From positions 5,146,001 to 5,210,000 of the forward strand of contig NZ_CP092488.2 in assembly GCF_022430545.2 (NCBI RefSeq): a stretch of 64,000 nucleotides of DNA, read 5' to 3'. Shown here one piece after another: positions 1-9,437 of this stretch. This stretch comes from Mycobacterium paraterrae. Its GTDB lineage: Bacteria > Actinomycetota > Actinomycetes > Mycobacteriales > Mycobacteriaceae. How positions within the stretch are numbered: the first letter of the stretch is position 1; every line of letters starts with the position of its first letter. Made by a program: the position numbers and the translations under genes. The notes under the pieces were generated by a model, which was not told the DNA's origin, searched no databases, and saw only the letters and a program-made list of their open reading frames with translations.

Positions 1-3000
1 TCGGGAACCGGGCAACAGCCGTATTCGAACGGTTCTGGTCGTGTTCCGCGGCAGGCGACTGGGACGCCGTAGCGCAATTGATAGCCGACGAATTCCACGG
101 CACCGATCACCGACGTGTGGTGAACGGCGGAAACCAAAAGGGCCGCGAACTCGTCATCGAGAGCATGCGAATATCCGGTGACATCGGTTTCACCTTGACG
201 ATGACACGCGTCATGGCAATTCGGGGCGAGCGTCTCGCGCTGACACGTGTACGAGCCTCGGGTCGCGATTCCGACGCGATCCAGGACGAGGCACTGAACA
301 TCGTCGAGATTGACGCCGATGGGAAGATCATTTCGATCGCGGTCTTCGACCTCGACGACTTCGACACTGCCGTCGCAGAACTCGATGCGCGATACATGGC
401 TGGCGAAGCTGCGGTTTATGCGGACACGTGGTCGCCAATTGCGCGTTCGTACGCGGCGATGTGCCGCGGCGGGCAACCCCCGATAACGCCGGACGCCGTC
501 ACCATCGACCATCGTCGGGCCACGGCGTACGGTCCCAGCAAGTTGCGCGCCTTCATCGAGACCATGCGGGAAACAAGACAAGAGATCCGGCCATTTGTGG
601 AAAGCGTTCATCGGCTGAATGAACGCGGGGCGGTAGTCAGTTACGCGGCGCGAGGAAACTCGGCGCAGGGCTTCGAGGCCGAATGGCAGGGCATCAACGT
701 GGCAATGGTCGATGGCGATGTCGTCTGCCATATCGAGTTCTTTGATGAAACGGACCTCGACGCCGCAATCGCGACGTTCGATCGACTATGCGGGTTGTCG
801 CGCCGGCTAGAAAATATCGCAAGCCGCGTCGCCGAACGCTTCTGGGAATGCTTCACGTCCCGCGACTGGGCTTCGATGGCGACTCTGCTGGACGAGGAGG
901 TTGCTGTCGACGACCGCCGGCCAGCGACCAACGCTGGACTCCGGTTCGGCAGAGACGCAGAGATCGAAGACTCAAAAGCTGCCGCTAAAGTCGGCTTCAC
1001 GACGTTGACGCCGAATGTCGTCGCGACGCGGGGTGAGCGTCTCGTCTTATCACGCACTCAGGCCACAGGCCAGGACCCGGACGCGATTCGTATCGACGTG
1101 CTTCACCTCATCGAGACCGATACCGCGGGGCACATCACGGCATTGGTGGTGTTCGAGGTAGACGATTTCGCAAGTGCCATCGAAGAACTCGACGCTCGCT
1201 ACCTCGCCGGCGAAGCGGCGTCTCACGCCCACGCGTGGTCGATGATTGCAGAGTCATACGCCGCACTGGCCCGCCAAGAATTCTCAGCGATAAGCCCACA
1301 GGCCGCATTCGTTGACCACCGCCGGGGCACGTCGTTCGGGCCTACCAGCTTCAAGGCCGTCGTACACGTGGGATGGGATTTAGGCCAAGACATCCGGCCT
1401 TACATCGAGGCCGTCCACCGGCTGACAGACATCGGCGGAGTGTGCGCCTTTTCGGCGCACGGCACTTCCGATCAGGGTTTCGATGCTGAGTGGCGAGGAT
1501 TAAGCCTTACAACGATCGACGGCGACGTGTTCGACCGTTGCGAATTCTTTGATGAGGTCGATCTCGATAAGGCACTTCGCCGGTTTGACGAACTCGATCG
1601 TCCGCCGACGCGGCTCGCGAATGCCGCAACGCGGGCCTTCGATCACATGTGGGCATCCTTCGCAGTCCGCGACTGGGCGGCAATCGCCGAAGTCGTGGCC
1701 GACGACGAAATTGTCGAGGATCGTCGGCGTGTGGTGAATGCCGGGGTACGGCAAGGCCGTGACGCCGGGATCGAGGAATTACGGACGGCCGCCGAACTCG
1801 GTTTCACGATAACGATGGAAAGCGTCATCGCAGTACGCGGCGACAGGCTCGCGCTCATTCGAGTGCGTGCTGCCGGCCGCGATCCGGAAGCGATCCAAAA
1901 CGATGCGGCCAACCTCGTCGAGCTCGACGCCGACGGAAAGATCGGACATGTCGTGGTGTTCGACTTCGAGGACTTTGACGCCGCGATCGCCGAGCTGGAC
2001 GCGCGTTACACCACAGGTGAGGCCGCCGCCTACTCGCATACGTGGTCAGTAATCGCCAATACATTGACGGCGCACAATCGGCGGGAAATCGCCCCGTCGA
2101 CGTCCGACGTCGTGAGCATCGACCATCGTCGAGCGGCAGCTTTTGGACCCGGTGAAGGGCCCGACTATCTGCGGGCCGGATGGGAACTGGGTCAAACCCT
2201 TGATCTCTACGTAGAGAACGTGCACCGAATAAACCGCCTTGGCGCGGTCTTCACCTGGGCGGGCAACGGAAGCTCGCATGACGGCTTCGACGCCGAACGG
2301 CGCGGGACGACCCTGATGGAAGTGGACGGCGACCTAGTGAGCCGCATAGAGGTCTTCGACGATTTGGATGTGGATGTCGCCCTCGCGCGCTTCGACGAAA
2401 CGTGCTGCCCCACAAAACGACTGCAAAACGCGGCGAGTCGTGTCTGGGAACGATTCGAGGTGAGCTACCCCGCTCGCGATTGGCCTGCGATCGCCGACTT
2501 GCTTGCGGACAGCGTCTACACCGATGATCGGCGCCGTCCGATCAACTCTGGCGTCCGCCGTGGCCCAGACGCACTGATCGCGGAGATGGTTGCGTTGGCC
2601 GACGTGGGTATCGACGTCACGTCGGAGGTCGTTGCGACTCGCGGTGAGCGCCTGGCTCTTAGCCGTCTTCGAACCGCGGGCCACGATCAAGGCCCTGAGG
2701 GGTTTGGGTCGTTAGATCTCGATGTTCTGGAGGTCGGCCCTGACGGACGTGGGATCGCCCGCGTCGTATTCAATCTCGACGACTTTGATTCCGCCATTAC
2801 GGAACTCGATGCCCGTTATCTCGCCGGCGAGGCCGCTCCCTACGCAACAACGTGGTCGGTGATCTCGGCGAGTTACGCGGCGATCAACCGACAGCAGCTC
2901 CCGCCCATCACCCAAGACTGGATCAACGTTGATCACAGGCGAGAAGTTGCGATGGGGACAGATGACCTGTTCACCTACATCAGCGCCGAGACGGTCCCTA

Positions 3001-6000
3001 ATCCCAACAATCGCACTTACGTCGAGGCTGTGCACCGACTCGGTGGGCATGGCGCACTGGTGACTTATGCGGCCAAAGAGGTATCGCGAGAAGGTTTCGA
3101 CGCCGAGTGGCGGGGCGTCGCCATCATCGCGGTCGAAGGCGAATTGGTAAGCCGTATCGAGCTGTTCGACGAAGCGGACGTCGACCGTGCGGTCGCCCGC
3201 TTCGACGAACTCGCACGGCCCACACACCTGCTCGCGAACGCGGCAACCCGTGCGACAGAGCGCCTAAGGGCTTGCTTCACGACTCACGACTGGAGCGGTC
3301 TGACGGACGTGTTGGCCGAAGACCTCGTGGCAGACGATCGCCGGCGGGTGGTCGGTTTGGGCATCCGACGCGGACGCGAGGCCAACCTCGCGGACATTCG
3401 GGTGGGTGCCGACATCGGCACCGAGGACATCACATCGACGGTTATCGCAACCCGCGGAGACCGGCTATCCCTAGATCGTGCGCGCTTTTGCATGAACGAT
3501 CAGCACCTCGATGCATTGAGCACGGAACTCCTAAGTCTAGTCGGAGTCGATGACAGCGGCCGAATGTCCGTTTGCTTGATGCTCGATTCCGACGATCTTG
3601 ACGGCGCCATTGCAGAGCTCGATGCCCAGTATCTGGCTGGCGAAGCAGCACCGTATTCAAAGGTGTGGTTGACGTTGATGCGGGGCTACGCCGCCCTTAA
3701 TCGACACGAGATGCCGCCGTTGACGCCCGATGCGCTCAATGTCGATCACCGACGAGCCCGAGGCTTTGCGCCCGGAGATCTCGCTGTATGGCTCGATGCC
3801 TCATGGGATCTCATGCCTGACGCGTCAATGTATGTCGCGACTGTGCACCGGCTGAGCGAGGCTGGAGCGGTTGTCACGCAAGTGGTTCGCGGCACAACGC
3901 ACGACGGTTTCGATGCCGAGTGGCGAGAGCTAGTCATGTTGACGTCGGCAGGCGACCGCATGAGCGGCGTCGAACTCTTCGATGAGGAAGACTTCGACAC
4001 CGCACTCGCACGCTTTGAAGGGCTGACTCGGCGACAATCCGGACCACAGAACTTGGCGACTCAAATCTCGGAGCGATTCGCGGATCACTTCGCGCAGCGC
4101 GACTGGGATGGGATGGAAAACCTTCTCGCCGAGAATCTGTTATCCGAGGATCGCCGCTCGGTCGTCAACGCGGGAGTTCGAAGAGGACGCGACGCGGACA
4201 TGGCGAACTGGCGGGCAACCGCTGACCTTTGGGCCACTGTCGATTGGTCTACCGTCGCGATTCGCGGCGAGCGTCTCGCGCTGCTTCGTTTCGTCTTCAC
4301 CAACGACGAGTCTCGCGAGGCGTTTGCCGCGACGGCACTAGCGGTCGTCGAGGTCAACGGCGACAGCCGAATCGAACAAACTGTCATCTTCGAACCCGAC
4401 AAGCTCGAGGCCGCGATCGAGGAGCTTGATCGCCGGTACCTCGCAGGTGAAGCGGCAGCGCATTTTCGCACCTGGTCAGTCATCGCGCAGGCCTACGCCG
4501 CGCTCAATCGGAATGAATTACCCGCGGTCAGCTCAGACTTCGTCGACATCGACCATCGTTCCCTTACCTCCATCAATTCTGGCGATTTAATGGCATACCT
4601 GCGCGTCGGCATTGACGATGCGCCCCGCACCAACCTTTACGTCGAGGCGGTCCACCGGCTGACCGACGCCGGAGCGATTACGACCCACGTTGCTAACGGA
4701 ACTACACCCGGCGGGTTCGACGCCGAGTGGCGCATAACTAACGTCATCACCGTCCGCGACCGTCTCATCAACCGTTGCGAAATGTTCGACGAGGCAGACC
4801 TAGATGCCGCGCTCGCCACATTCGATGCAATTGATACGTCGAAGTGCCTCGGTCCGGCGAACACGGCAAGCCATGTGGAGCAACGCTTCATGAATCATTT
4901 CGGTACCCGCGACTGGGACGCCATCGCGGGCATGATTGCAAACGACTTTTGTATGCATGATCGTCGCCGCACGGTCAGTTCCGGTGTAAGCCGTGGTCGT
5001 GAGGGCGAGATCGCTGCACTGAAAGCGATCGCCGACGTCGGCGTCACCGGCATGACACCAACTGTCATCGCGGTCCGCGGGGAGCGACTTGCACTCGCTG
5101 ACTACTTCGTTTCAGACCGGTGGGGAGGAACACACGCGCTGAGCGTCGTTGAGATCGATGAGGAAGATCGCATCGCGGCCCGCGTCGGCTTCGACCTCGA
5201 AGATTTCGACGCCGCAATCGCCGAGCTTGACGCCCGCTACGCGGCCGGTGAAGCGGCCGACCACGTGTACATGTGGTCGCTGATCGTCGACATGCATGCC
5301 GCGGTCAATCGGCGCGAATTACCCTCGACCACAGAGAATCACGTCTACATCGACCACCGGCCGCTCGTCTCAGTGGAGGGAGTTGATCTCGCCGCATCCC
5401 TCCGTGCGTTGTGGGGCGTGTCATCAAAGTCCAGTGTGTATGTCGAGGCGGTGCACCGATTGGACGACTCCGCCGCCGTCGTCAGCCAGATGGTCAAAGC
5501 GACCACCCGCGAGGGCCTCGACACCGAATTGCGAATCATCGAAGTCGTGACGGTCGATGCTGGCAGGCTCAGCCGTATCGAAGTTTTCGACGAGACACAC
5601 CTCAACGCCGCACTTACGAAGTTCGACGAATTAGTCTCTCAGACAAAAGGTCCTGAGAATGTAGCAAGCCAGATCTACGAACGCTTCTTGGAGCGCTTCG
5701 CCGCGCGCGACTGGGAGGCCGTTGCGCGAACGCTACGCAATGATATCGCCAACGACGATCGCCGCCGAGTGGTCAGCGCGGGGGTGTTGCACGGCCGAGA
5801 CGCTACGGTCGCTAGCATGCGAGCGGCCGCCGATCTCGGAGTTTCCGCGATCGCTACGACGGTCGTCGCGACCCGAGGCGATCGCCTTTTGCTTGGTCGA
5901 GACCACTTCTCGGTCGGTGATCCGTCCGAGTCGAATTTTGCTGAGGTACTCGGAATCATCGAGGTCGACGCCGACGACCGGATCGTGGCGCGGGTTTCGT

Positions 6001-8078
6001 TCGACGTCAACGACTTCGATGCTGCGATCGAAGAACTCGACGCGCGCTACCTAGCCGGCGAGGCGGCGGTCCATGCTCAAACGTGGGCGACCGCTAGAAG
6101 GATTCGATCCGCCTATAACCGGCACGATGTCCTTCCAACGACACCAGATTGGGTGAACATCGACCATCGGCGCGGTCGAGCGTTCGCAGCAGGCGAGGCG
6201 ACTTCGTATGTGCGGGCCACCTATGACGTCGCCCCGGATGTCAGGGGCCATGTTGAAGCCGTACACCGGTTGAGCGATGTCGGAATGGTCGTCACATCGG
6301 TACTCGTCGGCACCTCGAGTGCGGGTTTTTCGTTCGAGTGGCGCGAGGTCGCTCTTTTCGTATTTGAGGGTGACCTCATTCGCAGGTTCGAAGTCTTCGA
6401 CGAGGCGGATCTCAATGCTGCCCTCGCACGATTCGACGAGCTCAGCCGGACAGTGCAGCCGGAAAACGACGCAGTCCACCTGATCGAGCGCCTTCGGGCA
6501 GCCTTCGCGACCAGGGACTGGACGGCCGCGGCAGAACTGCTCTCCGACGAGATCTACACCGACGATCGCAGGCGACTCGTCAACGCCGGCCTACGGCATG
6601 GTCGCGATGCCGAAATCGACTCGCTGAGGGCCGCCGCCGAGGTCGGCAGCGCGACTATCGACTCGGCCATCCTTGCGACCCGCGGAGAACGCCTCGCGTT
6701 GGGCAACTTCCGATTCTCCGCCCAAGACCGGCAGTCGCCCGCCTTCCACGCCGAAATGCTAGGCGTAATCGAAGTCGACAGTGCGACTCGCGCTGCGGCA
6801 ATCGTGGTCTTTGATCCCGACGACATCGCAGCAGCCATCGAAGAGCTCGACGCGCGTTATCTCGCGGGCGAAGCGGCTGCGCACGCGCACACGTGGTCGG
6901 TGATCGCAGAATTTCAAGCGGCGGTCAGTCGACGCGAAGTCCCCGAAACTACTTCACATCCGGGTTATATCGACCATCGCCTGGTGGCGGGGGTCGACGG
7001 GGTCGACCTGAGGGCGGCCATCCGTGGTGCATTGGACGTCACGTCGAACTTTGTCGCCTACGCCGAGGTGGTACATCGCTTGGACGATCGTGGAGCCGTC
7101 TACACCCAAACGATGAAAGGGGCCTCGCTCGACGGCTTCGATTTCGAATGGCGCATGATCGAGCTTCAGATCGTCGACGGCGACTTGCTCAGCCGCGTCG
7201 AAGTTTTCGACGAGGCAGACCTCGACGCCGCACTCGCACGATTCGACGAGCTCATTCGCACGCCGTTGCCCGAGAACGACGCTATCCGAGCCTGGGCGCG
7301 GCTGATCGACGCCTTCAATCGTCGAGACATCGAAAATTATGTGGCGGTGAGCAATTCGGAAATGCGCTACGAAGACCGGCGACGCGGGATGCGTGATGAG
7401 TTTGAAGGCCGGGTTGAGCAACGCCGGGCGGTGCTTGCCATGTTCAACGCCACGCCGACAAGCATCAAGATGACCTCCCAGCCGATGGCCACGCGAGGTT
7501 CGCGCCTTGCTCTGATGCGCGTCGTCTATTTCGACACCGCGCACGCTGACCGGCCGACTACCGTCGAAATGCTGCAAATCGCCGAGGTCGACGACCGCGG
7601 CTTGCTCTGTTACAGCGTCAGCTTCGACCCCTCCGAGATCGACGCAGCATTCGACGAGCTGGACGCCCGCTACCTGGCCGGCGAAGCAGCGGCTTACGCG
7701 GACACCTGGTCCACGATCATGTGGACCACCGCCGCGTTCAACCGGCACGACATACCAGCGATGTCAACGGATCTGAAGAGTTTCGACCATCGACGGGGTA
7801 TCGCTTTTGCACCCGGCGAGATTATCCCCTATATGCAAGCAACCCTCGACGTTGCCTCGGACATCAAGCTTCACGTCGAGACGGTGCATCGCCTGACCGA
7901 ATTGGGCGTGGTCGTCACCCACGTGGCATACGGGACCTCGGGTGAAGGATTCAGCGCGGAATGGCGCGAAAATGCGCTGCTGACCGTGAAGGACAACCTG
8001 GTCAACCGCTTCGAGATGTTCGACGAGACCGACGTCGACGTCGCGGTTGCCCGGCTGGAGGAGCTGCGCAAGGGCTGA
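1..8078 (+). CDS. Giant tandem NTF2/SnoaL-like repeat protein, 5' end outside window
   Basis: The frame is open from base 3 with no stop before 8078, and the residues before the first possible start (TTG at 78) already match the repeat (ERFW...GDWDAVAQLIADEF), so the gene begins upstream. At least 2691 residues are visible. They form ten tandem units, each with half-module A (RDW, DDRR, ATRGERLAL, then DARYLAGEAA) and half-module B (TWS, DHRR, VEAVHRL, FDAEWR, FDEADLDAAL). Both halves have the size and motif spacing of NTF2-like/SnoaL folds, which may bind small ligands. In the last unit half-module A is the most diverged and lacks RDW. No signal peptide or membrane segment is seen in the visible part. 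The unseen N-terminus may carry an ATPase, SARP or cyclase domain; that is a guess. The product is probably cytoplasmic and its function is unknown. Confidence 0.85.
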   Translation, partial: GNRATAVFERFWSCSAAGDWDAVAQLIADEFHGTDHRRVVNGGNQKGRELVIESMRISGDIGFTLTMTRVMAIRGERLALTRVRASGRDSDAIQDEALNIVEIDADGKIISIAVFDLDDFDTAVAELDARYMAGEAAVYADTWSPIARSYAAMCRGGQPPITPDAVTIDHRRATAYGPSKLRAFIETMRETRQEIRPFVESVHRLNERGAVVSYAARGNSAQGFEAEWQGINVAMVDGDVVCHIEFFDETDLDAAIATFDRLCGLSRRLENIASRVAERFWECFTSRDWASMATLLDEEVAVDDRRPATNAGLRFGRDAEIEDSKAAAKVGFTTLTPNVVATRGERLVLSRTQATGQDPDAIRIDVLHLIETDTAGHITALVVFEVDDFASAIEELDARYLAGEAASHAHAWSMIAESYAALARQEFSAISPQAAFVDHRRGTSFGPTSFKAVVHVGWDLGQDIRPYIEAVHRLTDIGGVCAFSAHGTSDQGFDAEWRGLSLTTIDGDVFDRCEFFDEVDLDKALRRFDELDRPPTRLANAATRAFDHMWASFAVRDWAAIAEVVADDEIVEDRRRVVNAGVRQGRDAGIEELRTAAELGFTITMESVIAVRGDRLALIRVRAAGRDPEAIQNDAANLVELDADGKIGHVVVFDFEDFDAAIAELDARYTTGEAAAYSHTWSVIANTLTAHNRREIAPSTSDVVSIDHRRAAAFGPGEGPDYLRAGWELGQTLDLYVENVHRINRLGAVFTWAGNGSSHDGFDAERRGTTLMEVDGDLVSRIEVFDDLDVDVALARFDETCCPTKRLQNAASRVWERFEVSYPARDWPAIADLLADSVYTDDRRRPINSGVRRGPDALIAEMVALADVGIDVTSEVVATRGERLALSRLRTAGHDQGPEGFGSLDLDVLEVGPDGRGIARVVFNLDDFDSAITELDARYLAGEAAPYATTWSVISASYAAINRQQLPPITQDWINVDHRREVAMGTDDLFTYISAETVPNPNNRTYVEAVHRLGGHGALVTYAAKEVSREGFDAEWRGVAIIAVEGELVSRIELFDEADVDRAVARFDELARPTHLLANAATRATERLRACFTTHDWSGLTDVLAEDLVADDRRRVVGLGIRRGREANLADIRVGADIGTEDITSTVIATRGDRLSLDRARFCMNDQHLDALSTELLSLVGVDDSGRMSVCLMLDSDDLDGAIAELDAQYLAGEAAPYSKVWLTLMRGYAALNRHEMPPLTPDALNVDHRRARGFAPGDLAVWLDASWDLMPDASMYVATVHRLSEAGAVVTQVVRGTTHDGFDAEWRELVMLTSAGDRMSGVELFDEEDFDTALARFEGLTRRQSGPQNLATQISERFADHFAQRDWDGMENLLAENLLSEDRRSVVNAGVRRGRDADMANWRATADLWATVDWSTVAIRGERLALLRFVFTNDESREAFAATALAVVEVNGDSRIEQTVIFEPDKLEAAIEELDRRYLAGEAAAHFRTWSVIAQAYAALNRNELPAVSSDFVDIDHRSLTSINSGDLMAYLRVGIDDAPRTNLYVEAVHRLTDAGAITTHVANGTTPGGFDAEWRITNVITVRDRLINRCEMFDEADLDAALATFDAIDTSKCLGPANTASHVEQRFMNHFGTRDWDAIAGMIANDFCMHDRRRTVSSGVSRGREGEIAALKAIADVGVTGMTPTVIAVRGERLALADYFVSDRWGGTHALSVVEIDEEDRIAARVGFDLEDFDAAIAELDARYAAGEAADHVYMWSLIVDMHAAVNRRELPSTTENHVYIDHRPLVSVEGVDLAASLRALWGVSSKSSVYVEAVHRLDDSAAVVSQMVKATTREGLDTELRIIEVVTVDAGRLSRIEVFDETHLNAALTKFDELVSQTKGPENVASQIYERFLERFAARDWEAVARTLRNDIANDDRRRVVSAGVLHGRDATVASMRAAADLGVSAIATTVVATRGDRLLLGRDHFSVGDPSESNFAEVLGIIEVDADDRIVARVSFDVNDFDAAIEELDARYLAGEAAVHAQTWATARRIRSAYNRHDVLPTTPDWVNIDHRRGRAFAAGEATSYVRATYDVAPDVRGHVEAVHRLSDVGMVVTSVLVGTSSAGFSFEWREVALFVFEGDLIRRFEVFDEADLNAALARFDELSRTVQPENDAVHLIERLRAAFATRDWTAAAELLSDEIYTDDRRRLVNAGLRHGRDAEIDSLRAAAEVGSATIDSAILATRGERLALGNFRFSAQDRQSPAFHAEMLGVIEVDSATRAAAIVVFDPDDIAAAIEELDARYLAGEAAAHAHTWSVIAEFQAAVSRREVPETTSHPGYIDHRLVAGVDGVDLRAAIRGALDVTSNFVAYAEVVHRLDDRGAVYTQTMKGASLDGFDFEWRMIELQIVDGDLLSRVEVFDEADLDAALARFDELIRTPLPENDAIRAWARLIDAFNRRDIENYVAVSNSEMRYEDRRRGMRDEFEGRVEQRRAVLAMFNATPTSIKMTSQPMATRGSRLALMRVVYFDTAHADRPTTVEMLQIAEVDDRGLLCYSVSFDPSEIDAAFDELDARYLAGEAAAYADTWSTIMWTTAAFNRHDIPAMSTDLKSFDHRRGIAFAPGEIIPYMQATLDVASDIKLHVETVHRLTELGVVVTHVAYGTSGEGFSAEWRENALLTVKDNLVNRFEMFDETDVDVAVARLEELRKG
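1..8078 (+). repeat. Ten-unit in-frame coding repeat, period 801-813 bp
   Basis: The Gly codon of the GEAA motif falls at 402, 1209, 2016, 2826, 3639, 4446, 5247, 6057, 6867 and 7680, giving spacings of 807, 807, 810, 813, 807, 801, 810, 810 and 813 bp. All are multiples of three, so length differences are whole-codon indels. Units are clearly diverged at DNA level, which points to old duplications kept in frame by selection. Each unit contains two related half-repeats of about 134 codons. Confidence 0.93.
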
Positions 8079-8114
8079 TTTGTCGCACGCAGCCAGTCGT
8101 GGACCATGGAAGGC

Positions 8115-8921
8115 GTGCCCGAAGGTGACACCGTCTACGCGTTGGCTCGTCGGCTCGATGCCGCGCTGCGCGGTCGCGTCCTGACTCACGGCAAGCTGCG
8201 GGTGCCGGCACACGCCACCGCCGACCTCGCCGGGTTGACCGTGCTGGAGCACGTCACACACGGAAAACACCTGCTGACAAGGCTTTCCGACGAATTGACT
8301 TTGCATACGCATCTGCTGATGTCGGGCTCGTGGACCGTCTCGGACGCGGGACGTTGGCTACCTAAAGCGGTGATGCTCGACGTCCGCGTCGTGCTGCGGA
8401 CGGATGGGCCCGCGGCGTACGGCGTCAAGATCCCGGTCGTCGAGCTTCTACGCACGCGAGACGAAGTCGACGTCGTCGGCTACTTGGGTCCGGACCCGCT
8501 GCGCGACGACTGGGACATCGACGAGGCCAGTCGGCGGCTGACCGAACAGCCCGACCGGCCGCTGGTGGCCGCACTGCTCGATCAGCGATGCGTCGCGGGT
8601 TTCGGCAACCTGTGGGTCAACGAGTTGGCGTTCCTGCGCGGCCACAACCCGTGGACGCCGGTGGGCGCGGTCGATGTTCCCGCGCTGCTTCAACTGGGCG
8701 CACGGGCGCTGCGCCACTCAGCCACCGTCCCCGGGGCGATGCAGGTCACCACCGGCATCAAGCGCAAGGGTGAGCAGCATTGGGTGTCCGGGCGCGCCGA
8801 TCGTCCCTGTTTGCGTTGCGGCACAACGATTCAGGTGGTTGCCGAGGTGTCCAACGATCCCGAGCGGCGACGCACTTGGTGGTGCCCCACCTGCCAACCC
8901 GGACCCGCTGGCCCGCCCTAG
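8115..8921 (+). CDS. nei2: Nei/Fpg-family DNA glycosylase/AP lyase (Nei2-like)
   Basis: A 268-residue endonuclease VIII-type enzyme that excises oxidised bases and cleaves the abasic site. The start is taken as GTG at 8115, not ATG at 8106, because this places the family's catalytic Pro and Glu at positions 2 and 3 (VPEGDTVY); Met removal then exposes the Pro amine nucleophile. Other family marks are the HGKHL lysine motif, LGPDPL, LLDQRCVAGFGN and a C-terminal zinc finger with CLRCG and CPTC pairs before the end. It is followed at once by a convergent MarR gene, and the next forward gene is an lpqC homologue, the neighbour I recall in M. tuberculosis (Rv3297-Rv3298c). The 3' stop overlaps the marR stop. 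Two Nei paralogues exist in mycobacteria, so the exact symbol is less certain than the family. Confidence 0.85.
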   Translation: MPEGDTVYALARRLDAALRGRVLTHGKLRVPAHATADLAGLTVLEHVTHGKHLLTRLSDELTLHTHLLMSGSWTVSDAGRWLPKAVMLDVRVVLRTDGPAAYGVKIPVVELLRTRDEVDVVGYLGPDPLRDDWDIDEASRRLTEQPDRPLVAALLDQRCVAGFGNLWVNELAFLRGHNPWTPVGAVDVPALLQLGARALRHSATVPGAMQVTTGIKRKGEQHWVSGRADRPCLRCGTTIQVVAEVSNDPERRRTWWCPTCQPGPAGPP

Positions 8922-9361
8922 CGCTCGACTGAGAGCAGCTCCACCAATGTCTCCCGCAACTCGTCAAAGCGCTTCTGCCCCAGCGCTTTCTGCCATCTTT
9001 TCTCAAGGTCCAGCGCATGGGAGCGCATCACCCGCAGCGCCTGGCGGCCGCGCAGTGTCAGCTCGATGATTCGCGCACGCGCATCACTGGGATGCGGGTT
9101 CCGCACCACGTAGTCGTGGCGTTCGAGTACGGCTACCACCTGCGCCACGGCCTGCCGGCTGACCTTCAGCCGGTCGGCCAGATCGGACGCATGCAGCCCC
9201 CCGGCCGCCAGCGGCACTAATGCGACCGCCTGTGCGGGGCGGATCCCCTCGAGCCCCGCATCGGCAAAAGCCGCACGCAGTCCGGGCGCGCCGGATGCCG
9301 CCACCAGATTCAGCAGAGCCGGCACAGTCGGCTCCCACTCGGTGTTTCGGCCAGCTCCCAT
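8918..9361 (-). CDS. MarR-family transcriptional regulator
   Basis: A 147-residue winged-helix regulator. The start is set at ATG 9361 (MGAGRNTEWEP), because upstream in-frame codons run into the divergent lpqC coding region and do not look like a MarR N-terminus. The recognition region reads DLADRLKVSRQAVAQVVAVL, followed by the wing (HPSDARARIIELTLRG) and a C-terminal dimerisation helix. It is divergent from the lpqC-like gene with only 76 bp between starts, and that space contains a perfect 9+9 inverted repeat. By MarR precedent it probably represses itself and lpqC and is released by a small ligand; this is inference. Its stop shares three bases with the nei2 stop. Confidence 0.85.
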   Translation of the reverse strand: MGAGRNTEWEPTVPALLNLVAASGAPGLRAAFADAGLEGIRPAQAVALVPLAAGGLHASDLADRLKVSRQAVAQVVAVLERHDYVVRNPHPSDARARIIELTLRGRQALRVMRSHALDLEKRWQKALGQKRFDELRETLVELLSVER

Positions 9362-9389
9362 GGCCCGACAGTCTGCCACGTGCCATGAC

Positions 9390-9410
9390 TTTGACAAGTT
9401 GCTTGTCAAA
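9390..9410. promoter_or_regulatory. Perfect inverted repeat, probable MarR operator
   Basis: Arms TTTGACAAG (9390-9398) and CTTGTCAAA (9402-9410) are separated by TTG. The element lies between the divergent marR (start 9361) and lpqC-like (start 9438) genes, the usual place for a MarR operator. Confidence 0.75.
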
Positions 9411-9437
9411 ATTGGTTGCGGCTGCGACGATGGCCGC

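Noticed and set aside
1..8078. CRISPR array or DNA satellite
   Set aside because: The repeats are about 807 bp, fully coding and diverged; no short direct repeats with spacers anywhere in the window.
107..8312. Many open frames on the reverse strand opposite the giant gene
   Set aside because: They follow the repeat period and come from GC-rich third positions; none has a family motif or consistent ribosome binding site.
9390..9410. Reading the marR/lpqC repeat as a KstR2 site
   Set aside because: KstR2 half-sites are separated by two bases; here the spacer is three, and a MarR gene is adjacent.
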